Of a DNA stretch of 64,000 bases, positions 1 through 10,435 are shown piece after piece; position 1 is the stretch's first letter, and every line of letters begins with the position of its first letter. A program made the translations under genes and the position numbers. Source of the DNA: Sanguinoderma infundibulare (Eukaryota > Basidiomycota > Agaricomycetes > Polyporales > Polyporaceae); the NCBI GenBank assembly GCA_032821775.1, contig JAVLRN010000005.1, forward strand, positions 3,844,001 to 3,908,000. Reading direction: 5' to 3'. A model generated the notes under the pieces. The model worked only from the letters and a program-made list of their open reading frames with translations, searched no databases and was not told where the DNA came from.

Positions 1-1160
1 CTTGGAGGCAAAGTCGACGAAGAAGGCGGCGCCGGTCTCGGAGAACCGGAACGAGTCGTCGTCGACGGCGATGACGTACGTGTATACTGCGGGCTTGACG
101 CGGTGTGCGAACGGCGACGGCGCGCGAGTGCTCGCGCTTGCGCCGGAAGCGTTCGCGCGTGAACTCATCGCCGACGCCAGGGTGGGGAGCAGGCGGCTCG
201 AGTGCCCAGGAGTGCCTGATGGAGCGGAGCCGCTGTCTGTCCCGATGCCGACGCTGCCGTGCAGGAGCAGGCGGAAGACGTCCTCTGGGCCGTCGATGAC
301 CCCGAACGCGTTCGCGGTCGAGCGCGCGTAGAGCATGCGGTGGCCGGCCTGGATAGTGGAACGCAACGCGATGGAGGTAGGGCCCTGGAAGATGGCCTGG
401 GCGGCCTTGTAGTTCGTGTTCCAGTTCTGCACCGTGTCGCCGAAGAACATGCGGACGCCCTTGATGTACATCTTCCATGTCGAATACAGGCGAGCGTCGT
501 TGAGGTTCGTGAGCAGACCGACGGTCGGAGAGAAGTGGCGGGAGAAGCGGATGGGGCCGTCGAAGACGTACTGCCTGCGTTCCGCCTTATGGTCGGTCGA
601 CGGCGTGGATTCGATCTGATTGGGAGCCAGTCAGTACCATCGTCCTACGTCGCGTGAGGATGCGGCCTACATTCAGCCAAAATGTGCCCCGGTTCTTTCG
701 GATGGCGATGCTCTCGATGGTGCATTCCTTCGCGCCAGGAGCGATTGATAAAGAGAATTTTCCGATGTGATCGTCCGTGACGCTGCCAACATCCTTGTCG
801 TTAACCTCCACCGTGAGGATGGCGGCATTCGGGACGGGGGGAAAGCGTATTCGGCTTCACCGTCGATCTGCAAACAACACGCGACGGTAAGTGATCGAGA
901 TTGGAGCCAGATCAACGGTGACCCTCGGCTACACCGCGTATTCCAAGAGAATCGCTCAGTGCAGAGGCACAATGGGCACCTTCCATGAAACGTGGAACGT
1001 ACACAAATGATAGCTTGTCGCCCAATTTCGCGATGAAATAGGGGTCCGCGGAGCCCACAACGTCCATCTTTGGCAGCCCAGACGCGCCGATGAACTTGAT
1101 TGTGAGGTCGACAAAGTCGGCGTGGCTTGCCGTCGTCATTGAGGCCGTTTTTTGGTCCAT
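1..1160 (-). pseudogene. C2-domain protein, broken copy, 3' end beyond the window
   Basis: From the ATG at 1160, exon 1 (1160-1003, GTACGT donor) encodes the first strands of a C2 domain (KFIGASGLPKMDVVGSADP), a fold that usually binds Ca2+ and phospholipid. Exon 2 starts at 867 with STVKPNTLSP but then changes frame: the stretch that normally bridges to the next strand is missing, and DVGSVTDDHIGKFSLSI continues in another frame to a donor at 670. Exon 3 (from 615) is open to the window edge and begins STPSTDHKAERRQYVFDGP, followed by the conserved region that follows the C2 domain in this agaricomycete family, whose role is unknown. The family is recognised from memory of its pattern. The internal deletion makes this a pseudogene unless exon 2 is an assembly error. 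Confidence 0.7.
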
Positions 1161-1499
1161 CTTGGCGAGGGATGCGATATTGTGGAGGGTATCGACGAGT
1201 CGGGATATCTATATCGGGTTTCTGCGCCCCCCTGGCATTGACGACGTGGGATGTTGTCTCTGTGCGTCTGTCGATGACTCTGCCGTCAGGTGGGAAGACT
1301 TACAGTAGACTGAGAGAGCCGATTCATGAGCTTGTGTATGGGTCAAACGAGAGAGGTGCCAGCGAGGATTTCATATAAGCTTCCTTCTGACTGTGGCGCG
1401 GCCGGGATCAGGCACAGCCTCCCGCTTACGGCCAAGCCTTTGGCCAGACGCACTGATAGGCACCGGGAGGTCGTGTCTCCATTCTACGGTGTGTAGGCA

Positions 1500-1810
1500 A
1501 GGCACGGGAGAAGCGGACGGGGCCGTCGAAGACGTACTGCCTGCGTTCCGCCTTCCGGTCAGTCGACGGCGTAGATTCGATCTGATCGGCACGTCTGTGC
1601 GAGCCTCGATGGTGAGTCGGAGCTCTGTTCATCCTACAAGCCCGTATCGCGTACCGAGCATGACTCTCCTTTCCATAGTAAAGCACGAGGTCGCGCTGCT
1701 CTACGTCGAGTGTGCCATTGCAATACGGCAAGCGCTCCTTCACGATGGAACGGAGGCGTCGGAGGGGGCTTTGGTCAACGGTGGAGGACATGGTTGGGAG
1801 AACCGTTAGA
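1500..1810 (-). pseudogene. Chimeric fragment: 2OG oxygenase N-terminus joined to a C2-family exon piece
   Basis: Reading leftwards from about 1807, the first 60 or so codons (start SSTVDQSPLRRLRSIVKER) match the N-terminus of the intact 2OG oxygenase at 44478-46057 almost base for base. At about 1600 the sequence switches to a copy of the start of exon 3 of the C2-family gene (compare 1500-1583 with 535-618), including its splice acceptor. The frame stays open across the join by chance and then runs into unrelated sequence. Neither half is complete, so no function is expected. Confidence 0.75.
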
Positions 1811-1952
1811 GAGATTCGATCATGTCGAGAAATGATCCCGATATACCAGTGCGAACAGGAGGGGACACGAGGAACAGAAAAACGGAAGGTCAGTACGTCA
1901 TCAATGGATCGTCGTTACGAGGGTTTCTTCACTCACCGCGCATAGACTAGAC
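1604..1952. repeat. Duplicate of 45870-46193
   Basis: The first exon start and 5' flank of the 2OG oxygenase gene are present twice. Block 1604-1807 matches 45870-46072 and block 1846-1952 matches 46079-46193. The left copy carries about 30 extra bases between the blocks. Only scattered substitutions separate the copies, which implies a fairly recent duplication. A 17-base piece at 1954-1970 matches 46519-46535, so about 320 bases of the source spacer are missing from the copy. Confidence 0.85.
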
Positions 1953-1975
1953 TGTGCTCATGCAACCCCCAACCC

Positions 1976-2371
1976 AATCTGGGGCAGTCATGATTCTTCT
2001 TCGTCGTCCGACGGTGGGTCGCGCGAGTCTTCCTCGCCCTCTGGGAAGACGCCGAGGGTCTCGACCGGCCGCCAAAGCTCCGCGCGCACGAGCGCAAAGG
2101 CGAGGTCGTTCGCGCACTCCTCCTGGTCGTCCGCGAAGAGCCCGTCGATGTACTGGTTCTCGGGGTCGTACTGGCGCCCAAGCGGGGACAGCTCCTCGCA
2201 CGCGCGGTCGACGATGCAGTCGAGCGCGTGCTCAGCGTTGCTGCTATTGTCGAGGAATGTGGCAATGAGCTTCGCGGACGCGTCCTCGCCTGAGCCGTCG
2301 CGCAGCTCGGCGAGCCTGGCGGCGGCGGCGGAGGCAGAGGGGAAGTCTTTGCGGTCGTCGCCGGCGAGGTC
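1976..2371 (-). pseudogene. 3' half of a copy of the 235-aa hypothetical gene
   Basis: This is a close copy of the last 130 or so codons and stop of the gene at 50246-51008, in opposite orientation to its source. It keeps the acidic tail DSRDPPSDDEEES and the run HALDCIVDRACEELSPLGRQ. At 2367-2376 it ends inside a codon run (GDDRKDF on the source side) and P450 sequence begins. The missing upstream part of the same gene resumes at 3953, so a P450 segment sits inside this copy. Confidence 0.8.
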
Positions 2372-3952
2372 CTGGGCAGCACTGCAGCACCATCTCGTAA
2401 GCACTTGACGCGAGAGACTGGACAAGCCTGCTGATGCTCACCGACGAGTGAGATTTCTCACCGGGCTGTACCTGAGGGCATGCGCGCGCGTCAGTCGCTA
2501 AATTAGCGCAGATTGCCTCATGATCACCACGTACAGCCGGAGGGTCTCGCGGCAGACCGAGTCGAGGTAGGGAAGACCGCCGAGCTGACCGTAGCCGACC
2601 TCCCTGCCCGCCTGCGCCCCCAGGACCCCGGCCCGGAGCTTACTCCGGACGTCCGGGTTGAGTGCTGGGAGATGGAGCAGCCGCGCGGTCGCGTTCAAAG
2701 TTGTATCCATGCCGGCGAAGATGAATGTTCTGAAATGCGAGATCGCGGGCTTAGAGGAGGCGGTGGCACAATACACGACAACACGTACGAGACTTGAGCA
2801 GTGAGCTCGTCATCCGACAACTTCTCCTTCTCCGATGCAGTCATGTTCGCCTGCACTGGTCCGGAATGACATGTTCAGTCGGGACAAACAAAACAGATCA
2901 GGACCGGCGCACGGCGCGACATACGAAGGATGCTCATGATGTCCTTGCCCTGCCCGACCTGCTGCGCTGTCGACTGGTCCCCCTTCTGCAGAGCAGCACG
3001 CTTCTCCGCGACGATCTCCAGAGAACGCTTGTGCATCGTGCGGACGATGTTCTTCATGCGTTGCACGCGCCTGTCCAGAATCATATCGACTACGATCCCC
3101 ACAAGCCAGGAAGGCAGTCGCGCTCCCAAGACTTAGACAAGCATCATGATGGTCCGGAAGACGCCCAACGCGCTCCACGACACACTGAAGGGACGTCAAT
3201 CATGCAGTGTGATAGGAGGTGAGAGAGCGGGAGGAGTGCGCACAAAAACGACTTGACGGCTTCCGCGAAGTCGTTGTCCACATCTTCCACCAGTGGGTCG
3301 AACGAGTAGCTGAGCGCTCCCTGACCCAGTAGTTCGAGCGCAGCCCGACCCATCCACTTGAGGACGTCCACCTCCTTAGTGCGTGCGCCGACATCTGTGA
3401 TTAGGGCGTCGCGGAGCTGGTTTCACGACCGCGTCTCAGTCAGCCGGACTCGGGCAAAGGCTGAACCATGGGAGAGAGCGCGTGCACACCTTGTAAGATG
3501 TCTCTTAAAACATGGGTGTGATCCCGCGGAGATAGGCGACTGAGAAGACCGGTGTGAGCATCTTGCGCTGCTTCTGTGACAAGCAGACCCGGGCCGAGGA
3601 GCGTGCTGCTGGTCATGACATTGACGTTAGCGCTGCCGCTGCTCGACATGCCTATCGATGATGACGTACCGCGCTGGAACGTTGCTCTTGACCCATATAT
3701 CCTGGTCTTTGATCGTGATGCTATACAACGCCTTCGGGTCATAAACATGCAACCATGTGCGCTGTAGAAGTGGTACCGGGGGAGACCGGTTAGACGGAAA
3801 CTATTAATAGTCGAGTGGGTGGGTTTATTACGCACGCTAAATGGATTGGCCAGTTTGGACAGCGGACCGTACGTTTGCGCGAGATGCTTCTTCCAGCCGT
3901 GACTGTGTCTGTCGAAAAACTGCTCAGTGTTTCCTGTTATTGCATTCGTCAG
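2369..3952 (-). pseudogene. Cytochrome P450 fragment, copy of 47208-48808
   Basis: About 1.58 kb copies the middle exons of the P450 at 46592-48975, introns included. It keeps the I-helix motif (FAGMDTTLNATARLLHL) and the K-helix ETLR. It lacks the membrane anchor at the 5' end and the heme-binding exon at the 3' end, so it cannot make an enzyme. There are substitutions and small gaps against the source: the short piece GEQHRKQ is lost around 3570-3580 and the first exon boundary differs. Both ends join pieces of the 235-aa hypothetical gene. Confidence 0.85.
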
Positions 3953-4058
3953 ACGTACCCGCGCAAGATCGCGTCGCCCGACGGCGCGCTCTCGCTCTCT
4001 GACGCTCTGGAGGGTCCGATCTTGTCCCGGACTTCCGAGGGGGGTAGTCGTAAGAGGG
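3953..4058 (-). pseudogene. 5' piece of the copied 235-aa hypothetical gene
   Basis: These bases are the reverse-oriented copy of about 50483-50602 and encode the run around LPSEVRDKIGPS and the Ser-Glu repeat. They lie directly beside the P450 fragment, in the same orientation as 1976-2371. Together the two pieces show one gene copy interrupted by P450 DNA, with roughly 20-25 bases of the target missing. The first exon of the source gene is not present upstream. Confidence 0.75.
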
Positions 4059-5277
4059 CTCCGTGCACAGCTGGAAGAGTATTGTGAACGTTGTCGTGTG
4101 TTGCCTAGCAAGCGAACCCGAGTGGCCACCCGCCGCGTACATGTGAGAAAGCCGCTGCAGCGACCACACAGATACCTGGGACGATTGTAGGTTAGATAAC
4201 TGATGGAACAGGACGGAAGGCCCGGAATCACATACCAAAATGGTACATCCCGTGCCCGCACAGTACCGGCGATCGGCGTGACCTCGAAACGCCACCACAA
4301 AGGTGCCGAGTCGACCACCGCTTCACGGTGGACATCGCCGCGTCCTCCGGAGGCATGTGCGCGATTCCTGCAACATGAAAGTCACAACTATCCGTTAGTA
4401 CGAACGCAAATAGCACAGAATACGATTTCGGAATAGACTTACAATGCAATGGGTTGCCCAGGGCTTCACAGATGGGTGTTGCGGGTATGGCGCAGCTGGG
4501 ATGGAGAGAAAGGGAGGAACAGACGACTCGGACAGGAGCGCGGAGACGATGGCAGGCGGCCTGGCAAGCCCCTCTTGCGCGGCCTGCTTTTATGTTAGCT
4601 CTGGCGCCATAATCTCGCCTCACCTGCGGCTAACCCTTCCGACACAACCCGGTCTCCAGGAGCGACTTTCGCGCGAGCACCGTCTCCCACGAAGACGTAT
4701 TTCAAGTCCTCTCCCGCTTCGTGTTCATCCGAATTGCCAAATTTGACCCTGCTCCCGTCTCACCCTTGGGTTTCACAAAGCCATCAGGGACGTTCGCGCC
4801 ACGGTTTGTTTCCTCACAGCGGCATTTTTGGCATGGGCTACAGCTTGCAGTTCGACGTGGAGGGGCACGTCGAAGAGGTCAGTCAGTTGCTACTTCCGCC
4901 AATTGGTTTCTGTTGTATCGTGTCTGTAAGGTCCCTGGTAAAGTCGAAGGTCGGGTCACTAACCTCGTTCCCCGACGCGCAGCGCGGATGGAGACAACAT
5001 TCTAGAACACTGCGACGGCCGCGGACAATTCGTGCCGTGTGCGCGTTGACACATGCGTCCGTCCCTGGGGGTCCATTCTCAAACTAAATTGGAACTCACC
5101 TTCCGTGCCGCCCAATATCGCTTGTGCGACAAATTTCTGACGGGAGTGCGCAACTGCGGCCTTTCTGGACATTGCCTGGACTTGTCAGGGCCGCTGTTTT
5201 GCTGCACGCAGCCAAGAAGTCATAAGATTCACTTCGGGGGCCGTCCACGACATAGCCAGAAGTCTGGAAACACGCAA
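4059..5277. other. No gene recognised
   Basis: Several medium open frames cross this stretch on both strands (for example 3440-4318 minus and 4734-5087 plus), but none resembles a family I know, and the flanks are decayed gene pieces. It may hold relics too old to recognise. Confidence 0.4.
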
Positions 5278-5352
5278 GCGCCAGCAGCCGCGTCCGGAGT
5301 GGGCGCCGTGGACGTCGTCAGACAGCCTATTCGTGACCTGGATTGGTATCAG
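5278..5352 (+). pseudogene. 75-bp GDSL/SGNH hydrolase fragment
   Basis: This short block is nearly identical to an internal part of the GDSL hydrolase gene (54924-55936, minus strand, about 55435-55505). It encodes QQPRPEWAPWTSSDSLFVTW, which includes block III up to its glycine; the Asn-Asp that should follow is lost. No further similarity is visible on either side, so this is a very small transplanted fragment. Confidence 0.75.
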
Positions 5353-5974
5353 TCCTGTCCAACGCTGCGATCAAAATCGAACCATGTACGCACCCCACGA
5401 AATGAGCTGTGATCAGCGATTGGAATGGCGCGCCCTTTACACCACACTGTTGGGGAGGAACGGTGCGCTGATTGGGAGGACCCGGAGGAATATTGCGACC
5501 GGCTGGAGGCATGGGGACGCTTGCATTCCTGACACGCCGATGATCGTGAGCAGAACGAGCACTGAATGAAAGCGGGGGACACACGGGGATTTCGAGCACA
5601 GGCGTCTCAACACGCGCCAGCCAGACATCTAGATCTCGTACACAACGTAAGCACGGACGGTACGCATCAAACACAATTTCGCTTACCGTGGCGGAACTCC
5701 AGAGAACTTGGCGGGAGGAATTTGAGTTAAGCTACGCGGGTGTGTACTGTTGATCTCGCTTGTACCTGCTTGACAACGCCCTGGGGCGATCTACGATCAA
5801 GGCGTGAGCATGGTACTTGCCCGAACACCGAGATCCTTACTCGATGTACCGAGATCCAATCGTTTGGCTGGACGCTATGGACCGGGCGTTTCATTCGCTG
5901 ACTATGATGACATTACGAACATTATTATGGCTAGACTCGCACAGAAGTACTCACCCGAGGAGCGGACGCGCACC
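5353..5974. other. No gene recognised
   Basis: About 620 bases between two gene fragments. I see no convincing coding, RNA or repeat signal. Confidence 0.4.
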
Positions 5975-7163
5975 TCGAAACTCCGATCGCGGTGTCGCAA
6001 CACCATGTGCGCGACGAGGTGCGCGATCGTCTTCGTCCACCCCTTGCCTCCGCCAACGAGCGGCGGCAGACCGTCCATAGGCGACATCGGGGCGTGCATC
6101 TTGAAGTCGAGCAAGGCTCCGATCTCCTTGGACAGCTGCTTCTGCAACTTGCACGTACAATGCGCCTCGGTGTGCGTGTTCATGACGAAGTAAAGCTCGC
6201 GCTTGCGAAGGCGCTTCTCGGCAGTGTCGAGTATGACAGGGTCCGTCTCCATTGCATCCGCGTCGGCAGATGGAGGGAGGAGCGCGCTCGCGACCGCGGT
6301 GATCCGCTCACTCAGCTCGGCCTCGGCCATGCGTGCTGCACGTTCCTCGGCCAGAGCGTTCTTGCGAAGAGCGCGGAGGGCGAGGAATTCGTCGACCTCG
6401 ACGTTGGCGGATTCCAGATCCATTTGAATGTCAAGGAACCCAAAGTCACCCTCGTCGGGCGATGGGGAGCGCGCAAGTGGTGGATCCGACTGCAGGAACA
6501 AACCGAGACCGGCCTGAGGTTCCGGCGCACCGCCAAGAAGCGAGGGTGAGATCGGGCGTTCCAGAAACATGGAATGATCCTCGTCTTCGCACTCGGGGAG
6601 AAGCGGATGTGGTGAGTGCAGAGATGCCGGAAGGTCTGCCATATCGTACATGTCAAGAATGTTCGTATGGGGGGATTGAAGCACAGGTGTAAGGCATACT
6701 TGTTTACGGAGGAGTGTCGGGTCGTGAAGATCATTGAGAGGTCATCTGCGAGGAGGTGGTGGTGGCAACTCTGCAATGTCACCGTCCTCAGAAGGCATCA
6801 CAGTGTCAGAGTATTCAGAGTCTAGATCCGCAGACTGGGGACGCAGGAGGGACGAGTGGGAGAAGGGGAAGAAAGGATCGTGGTCCTCCGGAAGAGGTGC
6901 GGACGGGTTCGAGGCAGGTGGCTCACCAAAGGATGGTTCCCCGTGGAACCAATGAGGAACGCGTTGGCCGAAAGGAATCTCGACAGGCGACAGTGGAGAG
7001 GGCTGTTGTACGGGTAGCGCATGATGGAGAGGAAAGCCAAGCGACGAGTCGAGTCCGGGCAGCTCAAGAGAAATCTCGATAGGCTTCGGAGAGGATGGAG
7101 GGAAAAGTATATCGACCAACGCATGGCTGGGGCTGTACGTCCAGTCCATAGCAGGGCCGGAAA
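5975..7163 (-). pseudogene. Inverted partial copy of the 14553-16739 gene
   Basis: The minus strand copies about 15413-16592 of the large disordered-protein gene, starting at MDWTYSPSHALVDILFPPSS and running through the conserved FGFLDIQMD and GGGKGWTKTIAHLVAHMVL motifs. The N-terminal third and the last 50 or so residues are absent. Near 6741 a CGA Arg codon of the source has become TGA, stopping the frame. The rest is still open on both sides of the stop, so inactivation looks recent. Confidence 0.85.
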
Positions 7164-7204
7164 CTTCAGCCACAAGAAACCCGACGTTGAACGTAGTGTG
7201 GGGG

Positions 7205-8729
7205 CTATACAGTCATACTGTGTCGTCGGATGTCGTCGCCTTCAACCCGGAGTGCACCCGATACCTGTGCACTTCGCCGTCGGCCGTCCACGTTGCCCCA
7301 CGTACCGGTGCCAAGACCGCCGAATTCGGCATCAGCCTGTGTCCCCTGGCTCTCCAGCGGCACGTATCTTCTTCCGCTTCGCTGTACCTGTGGAGATGGA
7401 TTCGGGATCAGCATCTGTAGCACTGTTCGATGACGAGGATCGTGAAGAAAGTGGTGGGGGACCCTCATGGACTCCTGAGGTGGAAGAGCATTTTGATGCG
7501 GCGTTTGGTGGTGGTGGAACGGGATCAGCCTTCTGCATTTTCCTTCCGTACATGTTAGATGGTATAGACAGATCGGACACTTACGTGTTGAGCTTGGGTT
7601 CCGCGTAGTTGATGCTCTTGTGTACTCTACGCTCGTGTCTGGCCGTGGAGGGCTCCGGTTCGGACTGAGTTGGCAGCACAATGGGGCTCGAGAAGCGTCA
7701 ATGGGCAGATGAGAAGGGGGCTTGGACACGAGCGCGGGCGTGGGTGTCGTAGCAGGCGCGGAGAGGAAGTTCCGCGTAGAGGTGCTCGCCAAGCTCGTGG
7801 CAATGCGGGCTCATCAACGTCCGGTGTCCGCTCGCAATCTGTGTCATGCAGAGTTTGTGAGACACCGTGGCCCGCAAGGGTTTTACGTCTGCTGTACGCA
7901 CCAGATGTGGTTGTCCAGCAGAGGCAGCGTCGAGCGGCGAGCTTGGGCGTTGGTCATGTCCTTGAACTTCGACTTGCTCCCCTCTGTAACCTCCGCTGGT
8001 TCTTCCGTAACCCGCTTCTTGCGCTCGCGAGGTCACGGAATCTCGGTATACACGTCCGCATCAGACTCGCGCGCCCGATCGCCCTCCTTGTTCGCCCTCC
8101 TTGTTCTTCCGCTTCGTGATGCTCTGGAGAATAGCCTCAACCTCGTCTTCATCAGGCTCAGCATTCGCCAGATCATCCCCCTCCAAGGCCTTCTGTATGG
8201 GCGACTCGGGAACAGGGCTGGGTGGGCGATCGCGGCCATCTGCGACAGTTGCTATGATGGCCAAAGTCGTCAAGATCCCACGCTGTCGCCGCGAGGATCA
8301 TCGCTTTCCGGTCTTGTGCAACCGGTCGTCGAAATCGAATTCTATCACGTCGATAGCGGGTCGCGATGGCGCTTTGGATGGGGAAACCGAAAGACGGCTC
8401 GTGCTGAACGATCATGCCTTGGACTTAGTGCGCTTCTTCGGCAGTATCGGGCTAGACTCGGGTAGTTCATCTAGGTTAATATCTGCCGGCGATGACTGAT
8501 TCGGCTCCTCATGTTCGTAGAGCACTGGGATCGTCAGTGGGCAGGAAATGCGGTTACATGGTGGAGAGACTTTGGGATCAGGAATAAGATATCTGGCGTG
8601 TGGTGGAGGATGAACTTCGGGGGTTGTCGAACGGCCATGAGGTACACCAAAAGATTTCCGGATGAGCCCCAACTGTTTCATGAGGGAGTGCGTCTGACGG
8701 GCGCTGTGATCGCAACATATCGTGGCCAA
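7205..8729 (-). pseudogene. Decayed gene for a basic disordered protein
   Basis: A long minus-strand frame is interrupted by stops that fall where an Arg codon fits the surrounding basic sequence: after LPKKRTKSKA (8412), after DDRLHKTGKR, and after DVYTEIP (followed by PRERKKRVTEE). Each is TGA and could be CGA with one C-to-T change. Between them the protein is acidic and basic by turns (EPDEDEVEAILQSITKRKNK), as in nuclear disordered proteins. A frame change near 8065 and a Ser/Pro-rich region to 7205 follow. Exon borders are unclear and I recognise no family. Confidence 0.5.
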
Positions 8730-8817
8730 AAGGCCTCGGATTTATTCGATACACTTACAGCAGTGCACTATCATCTTCAAAGTTAACCTCCTCACTCTGT
8801 CTGTGCGCACGTACACC

Positions 8818-9456
8818 ATGCCTCCCGTTCGAGACCATGCTGCGAACCCTGCGAGTCCGTGTGGACATGAACGGGCGTACTCGACTGCCCTTGCAAAGCT
8901 CAAGGGCGCGCTCAGGGAAAAAGCGACAGGAAAGCTCAGTACGTACTTTTCAATCCATGCAAAGCGCGACTCTGTCTGACAAGGCATGCAAGGACAACTC
9001 ACCGGGAATCCCAAGGCGAAGATGCACTGGTCGAAAAAGGGCTACGCCCTTGGTGTCGTCGTCCGCAGCGGCCACCATCTTCGTTCATGGCCGACGTACG
9101 CGAACATACCATTCGCAGACCCCAGCGCGATTCCCGGCGGGCAGCCCGCCCTGCGCTTCCTCCTCGCGCTCTGGGACGTTGGTATTCTCCGCTTCGAGCC
9201 AGCGACAGACGAGGACATCGACCTCGCCCGTCGTAACCCAGATGCGGTCTTGCCGGGTACGCTGCCAGTTCTCCCGGCTCCGTTCTGCTGGGGACCGTTT
9301 GGGCGGAACGACATCGGCCTCGGTCGCGCCCGCCCGAAGACAAATCCGTTCGGCCTCACGCTGAGGCACCCGAAGAACGGCCCAAAGACTCCGAAGCTTT
9401 TGCTTGACTCGGACGGTGAAGATGGCGAGATTGATGAGGCAGAGGCGGAGCTCTAG
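8818..9456 (+). CDS. Hypothetical protein, about 194 aa
   Basis: The ATG at 8818 lies in a CACC-ATG context. Exon 1 (8818-8938) ends with a GTACGT donor. Exon 2 most likely starts at 8993 and stays open to the TAG at 9456; the alternative acceptor at 8983 also keeps the frame and adds three residues. The protein has an ordered middle (HWSKKGYALGVVVRSGHHLR and RFLLALWDVGILRFEP) and an acidic tail (DSDGEDGEIDEAEAEL). I do not recognise the family. It stands alone among pseudogenes and is divergent from the decayed gene at 7205-8729, so the two may have shared a promoter region. Confidence 0.6.
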
Positions 9457-10258
9457 CGAGAACGAGGCGGATCGCGACGCAGTATCAAGTAGCTAGTAGT
9501 AGCCGAGAGTCTCGTTCTGATGACGAGACACAAGCAGGCGAGAGTGTCACAAATCATCAAGTATATGCGAATGGCCGCCGTGAGCGTGGCAGATGGTGAA
9601 GCGGTTGTGGTGGTCAAGAGCAAGCCGAGGGGATGACGCATGATTCATGACTGGCTTCCTAGAATGGCAGGTGCAGGCGTCTCGAGCTTGGTGGCGCGGC
9701 GCGTCTCGAGTCCATCTGCTCGCACTTAACGTTAACCTTCATTAATCATTGTCGATGTATCAGAAACCGTTCGTGGAAGCTGCGGGACTTGGAGAACCTT
9801 CACTGACCGCTTTTCCCCTGCAACAGAACCACCCAACCTCGACAGGTGAGCTGCTCGCTTTCTGCCCATGTTGTGTCATTGTATGCACAGCGGTGTACAT
9901 TGTGCTGACGTCCTGCTGACCCATGCTCTGAAAATTCCAGCCAAAAATTGTCCCATTTGCTGCAGTTCGAGGTGCCAAAAATTCTATCGGTCGCAAATCC
10001 AATTGTGTTGTCAGGGTCCATAGCGAAGATGGCCTCCGTGTCCGCGCTGCCGGTGGGTTTCCCATATCACTGTAATATCTCTCGGGTAACTGACTTGGAT
10101 ATTTGGTGGGCAGATGTCAGAGTCAACAATTTCCGCTGTCCATCCATCCCGTCACTCGCCCACCTGCCCATTCTCCTCCTTCCCGTCTCCACAAACATCC
10201 TCTCTGCCCTGCTACACATCCTCCTCACATGCTCATCGTCCAAGCCATCCACGCTCGA
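9457..10258. other. No clear gene
   Basis: A minus-strand open frame at 9760-10065 has some protein-like runs (DPDNTIGFATDRIFGTS) but no start context, splice partners or family that I recognise. Nothing else is evident here. Confidence 0.35.
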
Positions 10259-10435
10259 AGCCGCACATCACTGTGCCAATCATCAACACAACCAGCCTCG
10301 CGAACCTCGAGGACATCCTGGGCTCGCTCGACATGAAGCCAACCGGGGATGAGATCAAGCTTGTGGAGGAGGAGTACCCGCTGTCGGCTGTTCCTGGGCA
10401 CGTTTGAGCGACGGTACGATGCACGGTGCAGAACA
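10259..10435 (+). pseudogene. Aldo-keto reductase C-terminal fragment
   Basis: The last 45 or so codons and first bases of the 3' flank of the reductase at 22486-24135 are duplicated here. The block encodes TSLANLEDILGSLDMKPT and ends with GHV, the same stop and the same GAGCGACGGTACGATGCA that follows the source gene. Upstream exons are absent. Differences from the source are spread evenly, so this copy is older than the P450 and 2OG copies. Confidence 0.8.

Noticed and set aside
3440..4318. 292-codon minus-strand frame
   Set aside because: It crosses the joins between P450 and hypothetical-gene fragments in wrong frames, so it is a chance frame.
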